Of a stretch of 64,000 bases of DNA, positions 34,545 through 45,964 are shown in pieces. The DNA lies in NCBI GenBank assembly GCA_023101885.1, contig JALPQD010000639.1, positions 620,001 through 684,000 of the forward strand, read 5' to 3'. Origin of the DNA: Typhlomys cinereus (Eukaryota; Chordata; Mammalia; Rodentia; Platacanthomyidae). Each line of letters starts with the position of its first letter. Positions within the stretch are counted from its first letter, which is position 1. The position numbers and the translations under genes were made by a program. The notes under the pieces are model-generated. The model made no database searches and was not told the origin of the DNA. It saw only the letters and a list, made by a program, of their open reading frames with translations.

Positions 34545-35830
34545 GAAGAAGCTATGGTTGACTTCAATCCTGTGCAGTTTCATTAGGAGTTACTCAGTTT
34601 GTATTGTTTCGGTGCTAAGCCATGTCTTGCTTGTGAATTTGTGAATTCTTGGCCTGATATCAAGATTCCTGCTTTTGAAAGAGGAAATTGTCACCAACAT
34701 GTGAAAAGGGAATTTAGTGAAGTGGAATGACTTCTCGCTTCCTAGTGTTTTTGCACTTTTGTAGCTAGTTAGGTTTTCTAAATTAAATACTTGTCATCGG
34801 GAACTTTAATCATTTTGCAAAAACAGTTTGCCACTGTGACAAAAGTGCATAAGCTTATCTATCAAGGCTCAGCCATCTGTCCCCAAACTGTAGTCCACTC
34901 ATCAGCAAAACCCTTCCTGTTGTCTGAAAGTTGTCTCAGCATAAAGATACTGAGTCCAGCCTGTTCTCCATAACTGGGTTCTTCAGGAGCAAATACAAAT
35001 ACTCAGGCCCTTTGCTTTAAGCTTAGGCAACATTTCAGGAACATCTCAGCGTCTCCATCCTGATACACTCTCTTCCTTTTGCACATGGAATTCCCAGAAA
35101 AGTTATGAATAAATCATCTATGCACAAATGTTTGGCTTGAAGTCTGATTCCTAGCCAACCTGAACAGCCTACTTTGAGGATTTGGAACTATCTTGAAAAT
35201 TTCTGGTTTAAATTTGGTTCTACGGGCAAAACCACAGAGATCAGATGCCATCGGGAAAAAGTGGTGGTCTTGCTGAAACTACCAGTAGGCTTTGAATTAA
35301 AAAAAAATTAAAAAAAACCTTTAAGGCTATGTGATTTTTATAGGATAAGCTTGCTTGTTTTTTCCAGAGGAGGTCTTGAAACAAGCCAGGTCATCTGAAA
35401 CAAGTTTGAAATACAAACTGATTCAATGCTGACTCATCATGAATGCAGTATTCGATAAAACCAGTACTGAACATATTAGCTGTTTGAGTGGAGGTTATTT
35501 ATGAGAAGGTAAGAGGGGTAGTGGGGGAGAAACACGCCCAGTGTGGCCTGATTCATGTTGTTTGCTGAACTTAAATAACATAGCCTCAAATTGCACTCAA
35601 AGGCACTTTGAACTTTGGTGAGTTCATCATAAGGTTTCAATTAATTTTATCCAAGTTTGTTTTTTTCCTCTCCTTTGAGGTACAAGATGTAAACGTATCT
35701 ACAGCAGAGAAGTTTGCACTCCTTGGACCACTGTGAATGACAGATACTGTCTTCTGCAAGTTTAAATATGTCCTCAAAGCATTAATCCTAGGCGGTTCTG
35801 TAAATAAGATTCTCTAGAAATTAGATATGT
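34545..35830. promoter_or_regulatory. Candidate conserved regulatory region
   Basis: About 1.3 kb without repeats, of balanced composition. It includes TGCTGACTCATCA at 35427-35439, one base off a TRE-type Maf recognition element (MARE), 'ccaggtcatctgaaac' near 35380, and 'gcactttgaactttgg' near 35604. It may hold more than one element. Conservation and activity are unverified. Confidence 0.3.
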
Positions 35831-36122
35831 TTTTGTGGGAATCACATAAATATTTGACTTTCATGAAAGAGTTTTGAGCAAGAAAAATAAAGGATATAAA
35901 TAAGCTCATGACCCTTACCTATTGTATATTTTGTTCTTCTCGGTGGAGTCCTACCTGCAATAGCTAAGTTCTTTCAATAACCAGTAAAAGGAGTACTATT
36001 ATTCATAGGGGAGAACTGATGCAGGAAATATTTCTTAAAGTTTACTGAGATGGTTAATGGATTAAAATATAAACTGTCATAACTCAGAAAGACAAATGAG
36101 TGGTTCAGAAATAAAAGGCTTC

Positions 36123-36148
36123 CATGCCATCAACACATTGATGGCATG
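36123..36148. repeat. Perfect 11-bp inverted repeat, 4-nt loop
   Basis: CATGCCATCAA (36123-36133), loop CACA, TTGATGGCATG (36138-36148). Every position pairs. It lies in otherwise unique DNA between 35.83 and 36.46 kb, where nothing else is seen. Confidence 0.9.
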
Positions 36149-36461
36149 TAATGATAAAGACAACTTGACATTCTTCACGAAGCAGCAGACCTGATACTCA
36201 TGTTAATTGTTCTTTCTCAACACATCTCACACATAAGAATGGAGAACGTGTATTCAAAACTTGTTTTCTACTTCATTCATTTTAACATGTAGATAGATAT
36301 CTCAGCTTATATAAGTACATGAAATAACCTAGCAATAATTTCAAAAATATGTCTGCATGCACTGATATCAGACATATAAGAGTACAGTGAATTATATAGA
36401 GGCTGCTAGTCTTTTAATTCATTTTATAAGTCTACAACATGAAATATTAAATAAATTGGGA

Positions 36462-36463
<2 letters not shown>

Positions 36464-36502
<39 letters not shown>
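36464..36502 (+). repeat. (GT)n microsatellite
   Basis: A GT run of about 38 nt with one CG interruption at its start. Confidence 0.95.
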
Positions 36503-36503
<1 letters not shown>

Positions 36504-37225
36504 TTTCCTTTCCTTCCAAAACATTCCTGACATTCCTGTTCTTCCCTTTTCCCTCACCTTAGACTAATTATTTTAAGATCTGGCCTCTTCTAGAGAAAGC
36601 AAACAAACTTGGAAAAGGCTGGAGAGAAAGAACTTTTATGTAAAGCAGACATCCTATAATCAGAGAGTAGTCTTAGCATTGTTGGAACTGCCTGGAAGAG
36701 GCACCAAGTAGGCTTGTATCAATGAAGACAAAGGAGGACATACAAAAAAGAGGAGAGGGTAGACAGATATGGGTCAATGCCATATGTCAAGCTTGATGAA
36801 ATTGAGCCACATCACAGCAATAATTAAAGGAAAGACCTGCACCCTATATATTGGATGGCAACTCTTCATCCAGGGACAGTTGAAAGAGGACTAATGCTCT
36901 TACTCTGGTCGGTGTCTCAGAGCTGTCTGTACACTGGGTCTCCAACTGATGAGTTAAGACAAACTCCCAGTGGAAACCCAGTCAGCCAGGAAGGGCATCA
37001 CCTTTTGTGCCTGTGTATTCACATCACTTTGGCACTTGCGATTATCATTTAAATGTAATCTCACCTTAGAGAGATAAAAGAAAGCCCTACATTTGCTGCT
37101 GACTTAGGCCTGACAAGGTAATTGAAATAACTTATGAAAGCTTCTCAATGAGGGTTTCCAGAATGTTAGAGCTGGCAGTGTTGCAGAACAGATACATCTA
37201 GTGTCTCCCTTTATGATAAGACCTC
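36503..37225. other. Unique non-coding stretch
   Basis: No repeat recognised. The short frame at 36855-37052 has no domain. Confidence 0.4.
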
Positions 37226-37229
37226 ATTA

Positions 37230-37294
37230 AACTACACAGGCACACACAAATGCACACATGCACATACACATATTGCATGCACACATGCACATAT

Positions 37295-37332
<38 letters not shown>
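37230..37332 (+). repeat. CA-rich tract ending in (CA)n
   Basis: Imperfect ATGCACACATGCACAT-type repeats pass into a pure CA run at 37296-37332. It may be the tail of an unrecognisable old SINE. Confidence 0.85.
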
Positions 37333-37333
<1 letters not shown>

Positions 37334-38377
37334 AGAATACACAGAGGTGAGACTGCAAAAATATCTCAGTTCAGACAGGAGGAAGCCTGTTCGTTTGTGT
37401 ACATATTGACAAACATCTGGAAGACAGTCATGCTAATTCTCCTTACGTAAGAGCAATCAGGCAAACAAGGTAGGAAAAGTAAAATATGCATCAAAGATAA
37501 AACTTGTTAAAACTGACCTTTAGTTAAAATGCCAGCATTCTAGAACTTTTTCCTTTCTCCATTAAAAGACTAATAATGGCCTCTTTCATCTGTCTTGACA
37601 GAGAAAAATGATGATAGGGACTAGACATGGGATATATTATCAGATGCACCCACGGGGGGTTGTGGACAAAGGACAGATCAAGTAAAGTTTAGGAACATCC
37701 ACTATACTGTGGGCAACTTTCAACCTAGATTGATCTTGTTAGCCCAGGCTGGTCTTCTAAACTGCACCACAAGATATGCTCATTTTATACAGAGAAGTTA
37801 GAGAACCCAAGGAAACTTGGGTAGTTGTGATTTTTACCTTGCTGGCGAGCCACAGACCATGTTTAGCATCCTCAACTTGCTCATTTATTGTTTGAAAGGC
37901 ATTCCTTTATGTCCTTAGAGTAATAGCTTGTGGTGTCAGTGAGATAAAAATGACAGAATTTTCTCTAGGACTTGTTGGTTTTAAGATATTTCCCTTAAAA
38001 TTTAAAAGTTCTTTCAGGGATCCTTTAACCAAAATAAATAAAGAAGCAAACAATAAAATAAAAACAAAACACTCCTGCTTCCCAGTACTATGCAACTTCA
38101 TTGGAAAGAAGGGTCAGTGTAGACATAATTGGTTCAGATATGCTTATAGAATAAGACACTTTGGGCAAGTACTACAGTTGTCAGAATAAGATGAGGACAC
38201 ACAAGATAGAATGTCATGTGAAACCCCATGATTTTCAAAAAGGGAGTGTAGTCTTACTGATGCCTTAATCCCAGGCATCTAGCTTCTGCCAGTGTGAAAC
38301 AATGCATTTCTTTTAGTTGTAGTCTTTTATGTGAGATAGATACTCTGGTATACTGACCTAGAAATCTATATAGGTTC
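37333..38377. other. Unique non-coding stretch
   Basis: 'cttgttagcccaggctggtc' at about 37735-37755 resembles a small antisense B1 fragment. Nothing else recognised. Confidence 0.35.
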
Positions 38378-38802
38378 TACAGCAGTTCAACTGCATGATA
38401 AAATCATGAAAAAAACAGCTTAAGGAAACATGGTGCTTTACTTTCTCCTAGGACAGTCAAAGTATAATTCCTTCTTCAGCTTGGCAGAAGATCCCACACC
38501 AGCACCAAGGGCTGAGGGAACTGGCTGCTCTAAATCCACATAATGGCTGAGAGAGGGACAATCCTTACTTGGCAGGCCAGCATGTCCTTCCAAGTATATA
38601 GAAGAATGTCAACTTCCTTCACCAGTTCCCTCCACCTTCTTATTAACCTGCCCAGGGATTAGTCCCACCTGCCACAGGCGTGGCCTTCCCCATCAACTAA
38701 ACAAATTCTTAGAGGTTCACTCTGGGTTTAACTACTAACTCTCTACAAATGTGTCCAGAGTTCAAAGCTTTAACTATTGACACATGTACCTTAACTATGA
38801 CA
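38378..38802 (-). mobile_element. 3' LTR of a reverse-strand MaLR provirus
   Basis: A 425-bp LTR ending at TGACA 38798-38802 (TGTCA start on the reverse strand). The adjoining sequence, read in reverse, is 'ttgacaaggggtgaat' immediately before TGTCA. The element at 44026 has the same junction ('ttgacaaggtgtgaag'), so this LTR is at the 3' side of its internal region. It is homologous to 40150-40556, 44026-44425 and 13053-13438. Confidence 0.8.
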
Positions 38803-40149
38803 ATTCACCCCTTGTCAACTTGACACGAGAACATCTCTGTTCTTTTCTTGTGTGTGTGTCTGTGTGTCTCTCTTTGTGTGTGTCAGAGGGCACTGTGTGT
38901 GCCTGTGGAGGCCCACAGATGGCTTTGGGAATCACACTGGATTGCTTCTATCTCCTATTTGCTTTGCTCTGAAGTTTCTCAGGCTCTGTCTTCCAGGGCC
39001 AGAAGTACAGGCTGCAACTATTTCCACCTGGCATTTTTACATTGGATCCCGAATCCAAAACTCAGGACTTTCTTCTCAGGAGAGAGAAGCTTAAGCTCTG
39101 AGCGATATCCCCAGCTCCAAAACATATCACTTTTAACTTATTAACTTATTATCTTCAATCCTTGCTCTCACAGGTATTGAATTTATCTTAAATTTAATTA
39201 ATTAATTCTAAATTCTGAAATTAAAAGTTTTCATAATCAAGTTTTAAAATGTAATTATTAAAAGTTCAGTTATTAAAACATTGAAACCAAAAGTTCCTGT
39301 AAAAGAGAAAAGCCCCAAATCTCTTAACTTTAAGGTCTTGTCAAATCAATTCAAATTAAATAAATGCTAAAATGGAAGCATTAGATCAGAACAAGAAAAA
39401 AAAAACTTCTATTAAGACTAAAGTCCAGTAAGTCAAGTATCACATCCTGCAGTTCTGTGTCCTCTATTTTTACTCATCATGTAGTCATGATGGTTCAAAG
39501 ATACTGGGCAATCCCAGCCCCTCATTACAGCTCAAAATTGCACAAAGCATCTGGATGAGGTTGAATCTCCATTTTCAGCCATCCGCAGCATACATCGTGG
39601 TTCTGCCATGTCCAACACACTGAGTTTGCCTCTGTGACTAAAAGCTCATCTTCCTTTGCAGGGACTTCAAATCTAACACTTGGCAACAATCTTCAGGTGC
39701 TCTCCAGGAACCCATCAATCTTGTATCCAAACCAGCAATACCTGGATGATGGTGATAAGTTCTACACTAAGGGTGAGAGATACCCATATCTGCTTGAACT
39801 ATAGCTGTACCAATTTCAGCATCTATTCCTGGAAAAAAACCCTTTTCCATGCAACAACATTTCAAGGGCAATAAACTTTTTCACCTTAGACTTTCAAACC
39901 CTAAAAGAATCTGGGTTTTCAAACCATAGAATCTCTTTATAGTTGAATTCATTTCTTCCACTAATCCAATGCAAAGCAGTAGGTATTCCTTTAATAATAC
40001 TTATTTCTCCAACAAGGCAGCTTCTCTGCTTAAAGTGAACTGAATCTCAATGCCTTCAAAGATAGTCATATTACTTTAAAAAAATTCAAATTCTGCAAAG
40101 TGCACATAGCCAGATTTATCAAAATTACCCCTTTTCTCTAATAACAAAT
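38803..40149 (-). mobile_element. Internal region of the MaLR provirus (non-coding)
   Basis: About 1.35 kb between two LTRs of the same type and orientation, including a nested SINE of about 280 bp. Read in reverse it aligns in order with 43180-44025. Shared anchors include 'ggatgtgatacttgactt' against 'ggatgtggtatttgactg', 'atctttgaaccatcatgact' against 'atctttgagccaccatgact', and 'ttaaaagtgatatgtttt', which is identical in both. No gag, pol or env frame is readable, as expected for non-autonomous MaLR elements. Confidence 0.75.
38840..39118 (-). mobile_element. Old SINE nested in MaLR internal region
   Basis: Antisense SINE of the 18.8/24.2/61.4 kb subfamily. It begins with a TG-rich stretch, has 'cagagggcactgtgtgtgcc' in the body and ends with antisense A-box sequence and 'ccccagctcc'. 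Comparison with the uninterrupted MaLR at 43.99 kb places the insertion in 'aaaacatatcac'; 'gagaacatctctg' before the SINE may be the degenerate target duplication. Confidence 0.8.
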
Positions 40150-40556
40150 TGTTTCAGTTACTCAACATTGCTACTAATAAAGTAATGACAAAATAGTTTA
40201 AGGGAACAAGAGGTTTTATTTTCTCTTATGATAGTCTGGTTACAGTTGCTTTTCCAGCTTGGATAGACTACCCATACCAACACCAAGAGCACAGGGAACT
40301 AGCCACACTACATCAATATAATGGATAAGAGAGAGACAATCCTTACTTGTCATATCAGCATGTCTGGTCAAATATATAAAAAGATGTCAATTTTCTTAAA
40401 CAGTTCCTTACATCTTATTCACGAGCCTGCGAGATTAGTCCCACCCATCTTGGTGGACCTTCTCTATCAACTAGAAAATCTCTTGCAGGTTTTTTCTACA
40501 AATGTGCCCAGAGCTCAAACCCTCAACCACGTTGACAACTGTACCTAACAATGACA
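40150..40556 (-). mobile_element. 5' LTR of the reverse-strand MaLR provirus
   Basis: A 407-bp LTR with TGACA at 40552-40556 and 'ggttttattttctcttatga' as antisense polyA region, matching the LTR at 44026-44425 in reverse. With 38378-38802 it brackets a provirus of about 2.2 kb. The two LTRs have diverged considerably, so the insertion is old. Confidence 0.8.
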
Positions 40557-42230
40557 GTCCCCAAATCTTAAATTCTGCTCATCTTGTTTGTCATAATGCC
40601 ACTTCCTTGATGCCACAATCTTGTCATTATAAAAACCAACTCTGATACTATGATGGTTAAAGATGTTCTTCTACATGGAGGTAGGATGATAAACCTCTTC
40701 TGAAATTCCATTACCTCCTCTGCCTTTCCAGTTTTGTTAACAATAATTAACTTTTACTTGAGATGTTATGATTTAATATCTCATTTCCTTCTATGCCTGG
40801 CCTTCTAACTTTCCTATTCAATTTGTATAAACTGCAAGCAATTAGACCAGGCTTTGCTTTCAATATTTGCTGAAATTTTAACCATTTCTCACTACTCCCT
40901 GCTTATATTTCAGTCGAAACTTCTATTCTATGCCATGTGACACACAAATAGTATCACGAATGACATTCCTACTTCCATCCAACATTGCTATGCTATCTTC
41001 CCACAATATCCAGGCTGACACATATAGCCAACAGGTAGTCATTACAGCTTACTTTCCCTATTGACAAAGATAAAATCACTCTACCATTTCTCTGTGATTA
41101 GGAGGCATTGCCTTTTCATAGTGTCTAGAACATTCTTCATATGAGACTCTTACACTATCCATACTTACACATTTCAACACATTACCCTGTAGCACACATT
41201 TACCATTTTAGCAGACAAAATAGACATAGTCTTTCCTCTGGTCACTCTTTTGTCTGTGGAGCCCATGTTTAATCTCTTTGAAGATTTTGCTCAAAAGTTT
41301 AGATCACAAGGAGGCTTGACCTGACTAAACATTCTGTTGTGCCCCATTCACCCTTATACTCTTGAATGACCTTTCTTCATCCCAATTCTTTTCTCTATAC
41401 TACAAAGCATTTTACGTATGATCTGTTGTTTATGATAATCTATCATCTATGTGTCTTACCTGCAAGGATAACAATAGGAGAAAATGGATTCTGCCTTCTT
41501 TTATTATTTGATGCTGAGAAGTCTAGAATATTTCTCTACACAGTTATGTTGCTAAGTATAAGGGCAGTGGTGCCAAGCTCTCATTGCTGTGGAACACCTT
41601 TAGTGAGTAATGTGGTTCTTAATCAGAGAAGCTATGATTTCCCATAGATATCTTTAGAAATATCAGAGCTAATGAAGTTTATCCCCCAGAGAAGGCTGTA
41701 GGATGGTCATTAGGTCAACATCACAGGGTCTAGTCATTCCTACTCCATTCTTATTGCCTTTTCCCCTCATCCTGTCCCAAATGGGTGTGTTCTGGTGATA
41801 TGCTAGCATATATATGAAGTATAAGTTTAACTGAAAGGGTGACTATACCTAGTTACCCTTTGCGGTAATTCTCATCCATGATGGTGTGGTATTATAAGGT
41901 GGTGAATCTGCTTGGGGTCACCCATGGTTAGTTCATGACTCCCTACTCATGATCTTGTAAATGAGCCTGGTATAGTCATTGGTTCACCAAGGCAAACTTA
42001 AATGGAATCATCCCTTTGGCCTGTCACTGATATCCTATCTGGTTTGAGTAGAAAATTGTTCAGATTTCATCAAGAAAACTAAGGTAGCTCTTAATAATAA
42101 TGATTTGCTGCCTTACATAACTTGATAATTTAAATGAAATTTGCAAGTTATATTAATAGATAAAAATCATTTTCTATCATCCACCTGTAAAAATAATAAA
42201 TGAACTTCAACTTTGCAATATCTACCTTTT
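40557..42230. other. Non-coding, origin unclear
   Basis: About 1.7 kb with no repeat I can name. It sits inside a cluster of LTR elements, so some of it may be further decayed ERV sequence. The 93-codon frame at 41366-41647 shows no domain. Confidence 0.35.
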
Positions 42231-42231
42231 T

Positions 42232-42590
42232 TTTCAGTTGCTGGTGGACAATGCTTAGACAGAACTTAAGGGGAATTAGAAGAGATTTATTTGGCTTATA
42301 GTTCCAGAGGGGAGATATACACATTATGGTAGAAAAGGCAGATTGGCATTATTATCTGTGGGTTGTCTCAGGTCATTAGAGACATCATGGAGGCAAAGAG
42401 AGCAAGAACAAGCAAGGAAAGGATATTGGGGACATATTCAGGATAGACAGATCCATAGCAATGCTGAAAAATGGCACAGCAAAGTCCATCCTGTACTTCT
42501 ACATAAAGTAGCTCCATTTCCAGCATATGAGCCACTTATTGAAATAATCTCAGTATCAAAGGGCTTAGTTTCTACTCTTCAAGCCCAGCT
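42232..42590 (-). mobile_element. MaLR-type LTR, reverse strand (6.2-kb group)
   Basis: 'agatttatttggcttatagt', 'acattatggtagaaaaggca' and 'catatgagccacttattga' appear in the same order as the landmarks of the reverse-strand LTR at 6171-6543. The right boundary is uncertain. Diverged. Frame 42343-42639 is LTR sequence. Confidence 0.5.
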
Positions 42591-43179
42591 GCCTAAAGTA
42601 CACACCACTCTCTTGTGCTGTCTCCTCCTGTTCACATAGCTTTCCTTGCAGATGCCTTCTATGGTTAGATTTGAGCATCAACTTCAGAGTCACAGACTGT
42701 TTGGGGCACAGCTATCATTATCTGGAGCAGGCCCTTAAACAAGTCTGCAAGTACTTGATTAATTGTTTTGTTAGACCCATCCCATAGTAGGCAGTACTTC
42801 TCAGTGATAGACCTGATACTAGGAAGTACATGGAGGAGGACTAGCTCTTACTTATCCTGTGTCTACTTGCTGGTGAGATCACTCTTCCGGTCTTGTTATC
42901 TTCTTGGTTGCTATTGCTTCTATTCTTGGCTGACTCAAAGCTTGGCCCTTTCCACTTTGCTGCTATTCCTGCTGCCTTTTGAGCCTGATCTCATAGGCCT
43001 CTCTGCTGTTCATCAATGACTTTGTAGCCCAGCTGTTCTTCACTGACACTGGAGCTCAGTGTCTCCAACCCTCCAGTGGGATAGAGGTTTGAAGATCTGG
43101 GGGCTATAGATTACAAATACTGTTCTGCAGATTTAATGGCACATTTGAAGAATAGAGATGTTGAGATGTTGTGGATTGC
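42591..43179. other. Probable decayed ERV/MaLR sequence
   Basis: It lies between an LTR and a MaLR internal region but matches neither. The 83-codon frame at 42768-43019 is hydrophobic and Leu/Ser/Tyr-rich; with no homology or start context it is not called a gene. It may be the internal remnant of the reverse-strand element at 42232. Confidence 0.3.
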
Positions 43180-44025
43180 TTGGTGCCCAGTTTTTGGTAA
43201 AGGGAACAAGGACTTTGAAAAGCTGAATTTACAGATGATGGCCTGGTTGGCCTGGTAGAGAAGACCTACGCATAGCCTTGAAGTTTTTAATGAAGAAAGG
43301 GCAGACATCAGAGCAGCAGTGGCTATTAGAGAAAAAAACATGTTATTGAAGGAAAGATTATTGTTTTGCATTAAGACAGTAGGAGAAATGAATATTATTG
43401 TGTTGAGATCATGCCCAGCATAGAGATTCTTCTGAGGATCAGCACAGAGAAGAGCTAGGAAGTTATGGATCCTTCCTCCAAGGATTCAGAGAATGGGGAA
43501 AGCCAGGCAGAGATGTCCAAAAAGGGTGTTTTGTGCTGGGGATTAAAGCCTGGTTTGCCACTGAGAAGTGAAGCTGTTACAAATGCCAGAGCCAACAAGG
43601 GACATCTACCAAGGATAGCTATATACATGGGATATGTGCTGAAGATGGCTGCAAATGGAGAGTCAATCTGGCCCAGAAAAATGCTTTTGGTGTAACTTCG
43701 AGACATGAAGAGCGAAATTGGAATTGCTCAGAATCTTTGAGCCACCATGACTATATGAGAGGGATATTGAACTATAGGATGTGGTATTTGACTGGCTGGG
43801 CTTTAGTCTTCACTGTATGTTTTCTTACTGTGTCATAACATATCCATTTTGACGTTTTATCTGCACTGAAGTATTTAACTTAATTTGATGGGGTCTTATG
43901 ATTACGAGACTCCAGATTTTAGAATTAAATATACTTATAGGATAAATTTAACACCTGTGGGGACAAAGATTCAAGGCTACAGTTTAAAAGTGATATGTTT
44001 TGTGCCAAGTTGACAAGGTGTGAAG
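43180..44025 (+). mobile_element. MaLR internal region, forward strand (5' LTR not seen)
   Basis: Aligns in order with the reverse complement of 38803-40149. Examples are 'attgttttgcattaagacag' against 'tactgctttgcattggatta', 'ggctgcaaatggagagtcaa' against 'ggctgaaaatggagattcaa', and the 3' segment up to 'ttgacaaggtgtgaag'. No LTR is seen at its 5' side. Frames at 43455-43706 are not conserved as reading frames between the two copies. Confidence 0.75.
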
Positions 44026-44425
44026 TGTCATAGTTAGATACAGGTGTCAATTTGACAGTTGACAGTTGAGGGTTTGAACTCCTGGAACATTTGTAGACAA
44101 TTACAGTTAAGCCCAGAGCAAACTTGCATGGTGGGTGGGACTATTCCCTAGGCAAGGGAATAAAATATCAGGACACTGTTTGAGAAAGTAGTCATCCTTT
44201 TACATACTTGAACAGATATGCTAGTCTGGCAAGTAAGGATCGTCCCTCTCTCAGCCATTATGTGGATATTATGTGGTTAGTTCCCTCTGCCCTGATGTTG
44301 ATGTGCACTCTCCTGCCAAGATGGACAAACAACTATAACCAGGAATCATAAGAGAAAATAAAACCCTTATTCCCTGAAGCCAATTGATGGTGATTTATAA
44401 GCAACAATGCAGGCTAACTGCTACA
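44026..44425 (+). mobile_element. 3' LTR of the forward MaLR element (reference copy)
   Basis: A 400-bp LTR, TGTCATAG at 44026 to GCTACA at 44425, with the polyadenylation signal AATAAA in 'aaaataaaacccttattccc' near 44359. It is preceded directly by the 3' end of its internal region. This is the cleanest copy of the family found at 13.05, 26.9, 38.4 and 40.15 kb. Confidence 0.8.
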
Positions 44426-45375
44426 ATGCCCCACATTGGCTCTGGCATCTCTAATATCCTCACATTTCATGGCAACTAAGGCTTTAACTCCACATCTTAC
44501 AATGTTTTCCCAGAGCTTCTACACAGGTTTTCAGACCATGACACATAGTCCCTGGCCTGAGCCACTATCTAAAAACCATGGTGTAGATTACTTCTAAAAC
44601 CAAGAGCATGTGGCTGATTTTGCCAAGTTGTTCTATAATGTCTAGATGGACATATGATTCCCTTGAATTAAATCTAATTTGGCTTCTTTGTGTTGACCCT
44701 GGGGAGAATCTTACTTGGTCAGTTGTTTAAGAGCAGAAAAACATTTTTTTCTTGGAGCTCTTCCCTTTAGCTCTTTCCTTCCAAAGAATTTGTATTCTTA
44801 AGAGTAGGAGCCTTCCCTGAAGATCTTACCATCAGGGTTCAGTCTCTTCTGCCATCCAAATGAACAGCAAGGCTTTGATTTACTAGAGGTAATCGCTTTA
44901 ACAATGACTGGCGTAACGTTGTCTATGTTCTCATGATTTAACAATTTGCCCTCACATTTTTCATCTAATGTGACAGATTTTATTCCTTTTGCCTTATTTC
45001 TTACTTGTTTTTAATCTTAAGTCTGAGTAAGAGTGTTAATAAGTGCCCATGCCACAGTTTTCAGGCTATGTAGTTTTAAAACTTTTCCCCCCAAACACTC
45101 TATTTCAGCTTCAGACAAGCTTTTAGGGCAATAACGAAACTTGGGTAAGCTTTCTGCCAAAACATCATGTAACTGCTCCTAGTCCAGTTTCCTATACTGT
45201 TCCCCCCCTGGACCATCATAAGCTGGGCCTTCACTGTCAGCCTCTCTCATAGCATTACTCTTTCAAAGCTCTCATAAGAATTTCACTTTAAGATTTGTGT
45301 CCAAAATGCAAAGATTTTTCCCAGCCCAGAGTTCCAAAGTTTTCCATAAAACAAAGTGAGGTAAGCAGCGCTAGG
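44426..45375 (-). mobile_element. Probable MaLR internal region, reverse strand
   Basis: It starts directly after the 3' end of the forward LTR and leads into a reverse-strand LTR fragment at 45376. Read in reverse, 'agagatgccagagccaatgt' resembles the forward internal 'acaaatgccagagccaacaa' at 43580. The best reading is an older reverse-strand MaLR into which the forward element inserted. The assignment rests on weak similarity. Confidence 0.4.
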
Positions 45376-45527
45376 GTATCAAACCTCAAGGTATGTATCA
45401 CTGTGATGTGGCATCCTCCAGCAAGACTCCACCTCCTAAAGGTGCCACAATCTTCCTTCACATTAACATCAACTAAAAATGTAAACCAATGAGCCTGTGA
45501 AAGGGCACTCGTATTCAAACCATGACA
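45376..45527 (-). mobile_element. MaLR-type LTR, 5' fragment, reverse strand
   Basis: 'cagcaagactccacctccta', 'aggtgccacaatcttcc' and 'accaatgagcctgtgaaag', then CATGACA at 45521-45527, closely follow 6440-6543 of the reverse-strand LTR at 6.2 kb. Only about the first 150 bp of the LTR are recognisable. Confidence 0.65.
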
Positions 45528-45647
45528 GCCATACAAATTGTAAATTAAAAAATCTAAGTTCCAGAGACTCACACACTACTAGTGACGTGTATATAATCAG
45601 GACAATTCAAATTTCCAAATTTCACTCTTGTACAATTTCTCATTCAC

Positions 45648-45880
45648 GGGGCTGGAGAGGTGGCTCAGGGGTTAATTAAGCCTCTGCTTTGTAGGCAGAA
45701 GGTTCTGAGCTCGGATCCTAGACCCCACGTATAGACGCTGGGGAGAAACAGAGGAGGCCTGCGTTTCTGGTAGGGCGGAGCCTGTGAATCCCAGGGCAGA
45801 GTAAACAAGGAGGAAGGAGGTGGAGGTGTCCATGGTGGTTCCCGAATTCGCCCATGGTTCTACACACACACACACACATC

Positions 45881-45912
<32 letters not shown>

Positions 45913-45950
45913 ATTGAATAAATAAATAAATAAATGGTTAAAAATAAATA
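45648..45950 (+). mobile_element. Young tRNA-derived SINE with TTAA duplication
   Basis: Flanked by a perfect 14-bp target duplication 'aatttctcattcac' (45634-45647 and 45951-45964). Between the A box and the B box it reads 'ggggttaattaagcctctg' where the other copies read 'ggggttaagcctctg', a small tandem gain. The body also keeps 'gtaaacaagg', shared in antisense with the copy at 7.6 kb ('ccttgtttac') and absent from those at 10.1, 19.9 and 27.5 kb. This splits the family into two groups. Confidence 0.9.
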
Positions 45951-45964
45951 AATTTCTCATTCAC

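Noticed and set aside
42768..43019. Hydrophobic 83-aa frame that could be a small membrane protein
   Set aside because: It lies in decayed ERV-like sequence, without homology, a plausible promoter or a conserved frame in a sister copy.
43455..43706. Opposed 76-83 aa frames
   Set aside because: They lie in the MaLR internal region. The homologous copy at 39.6 kb does not keep the frames.
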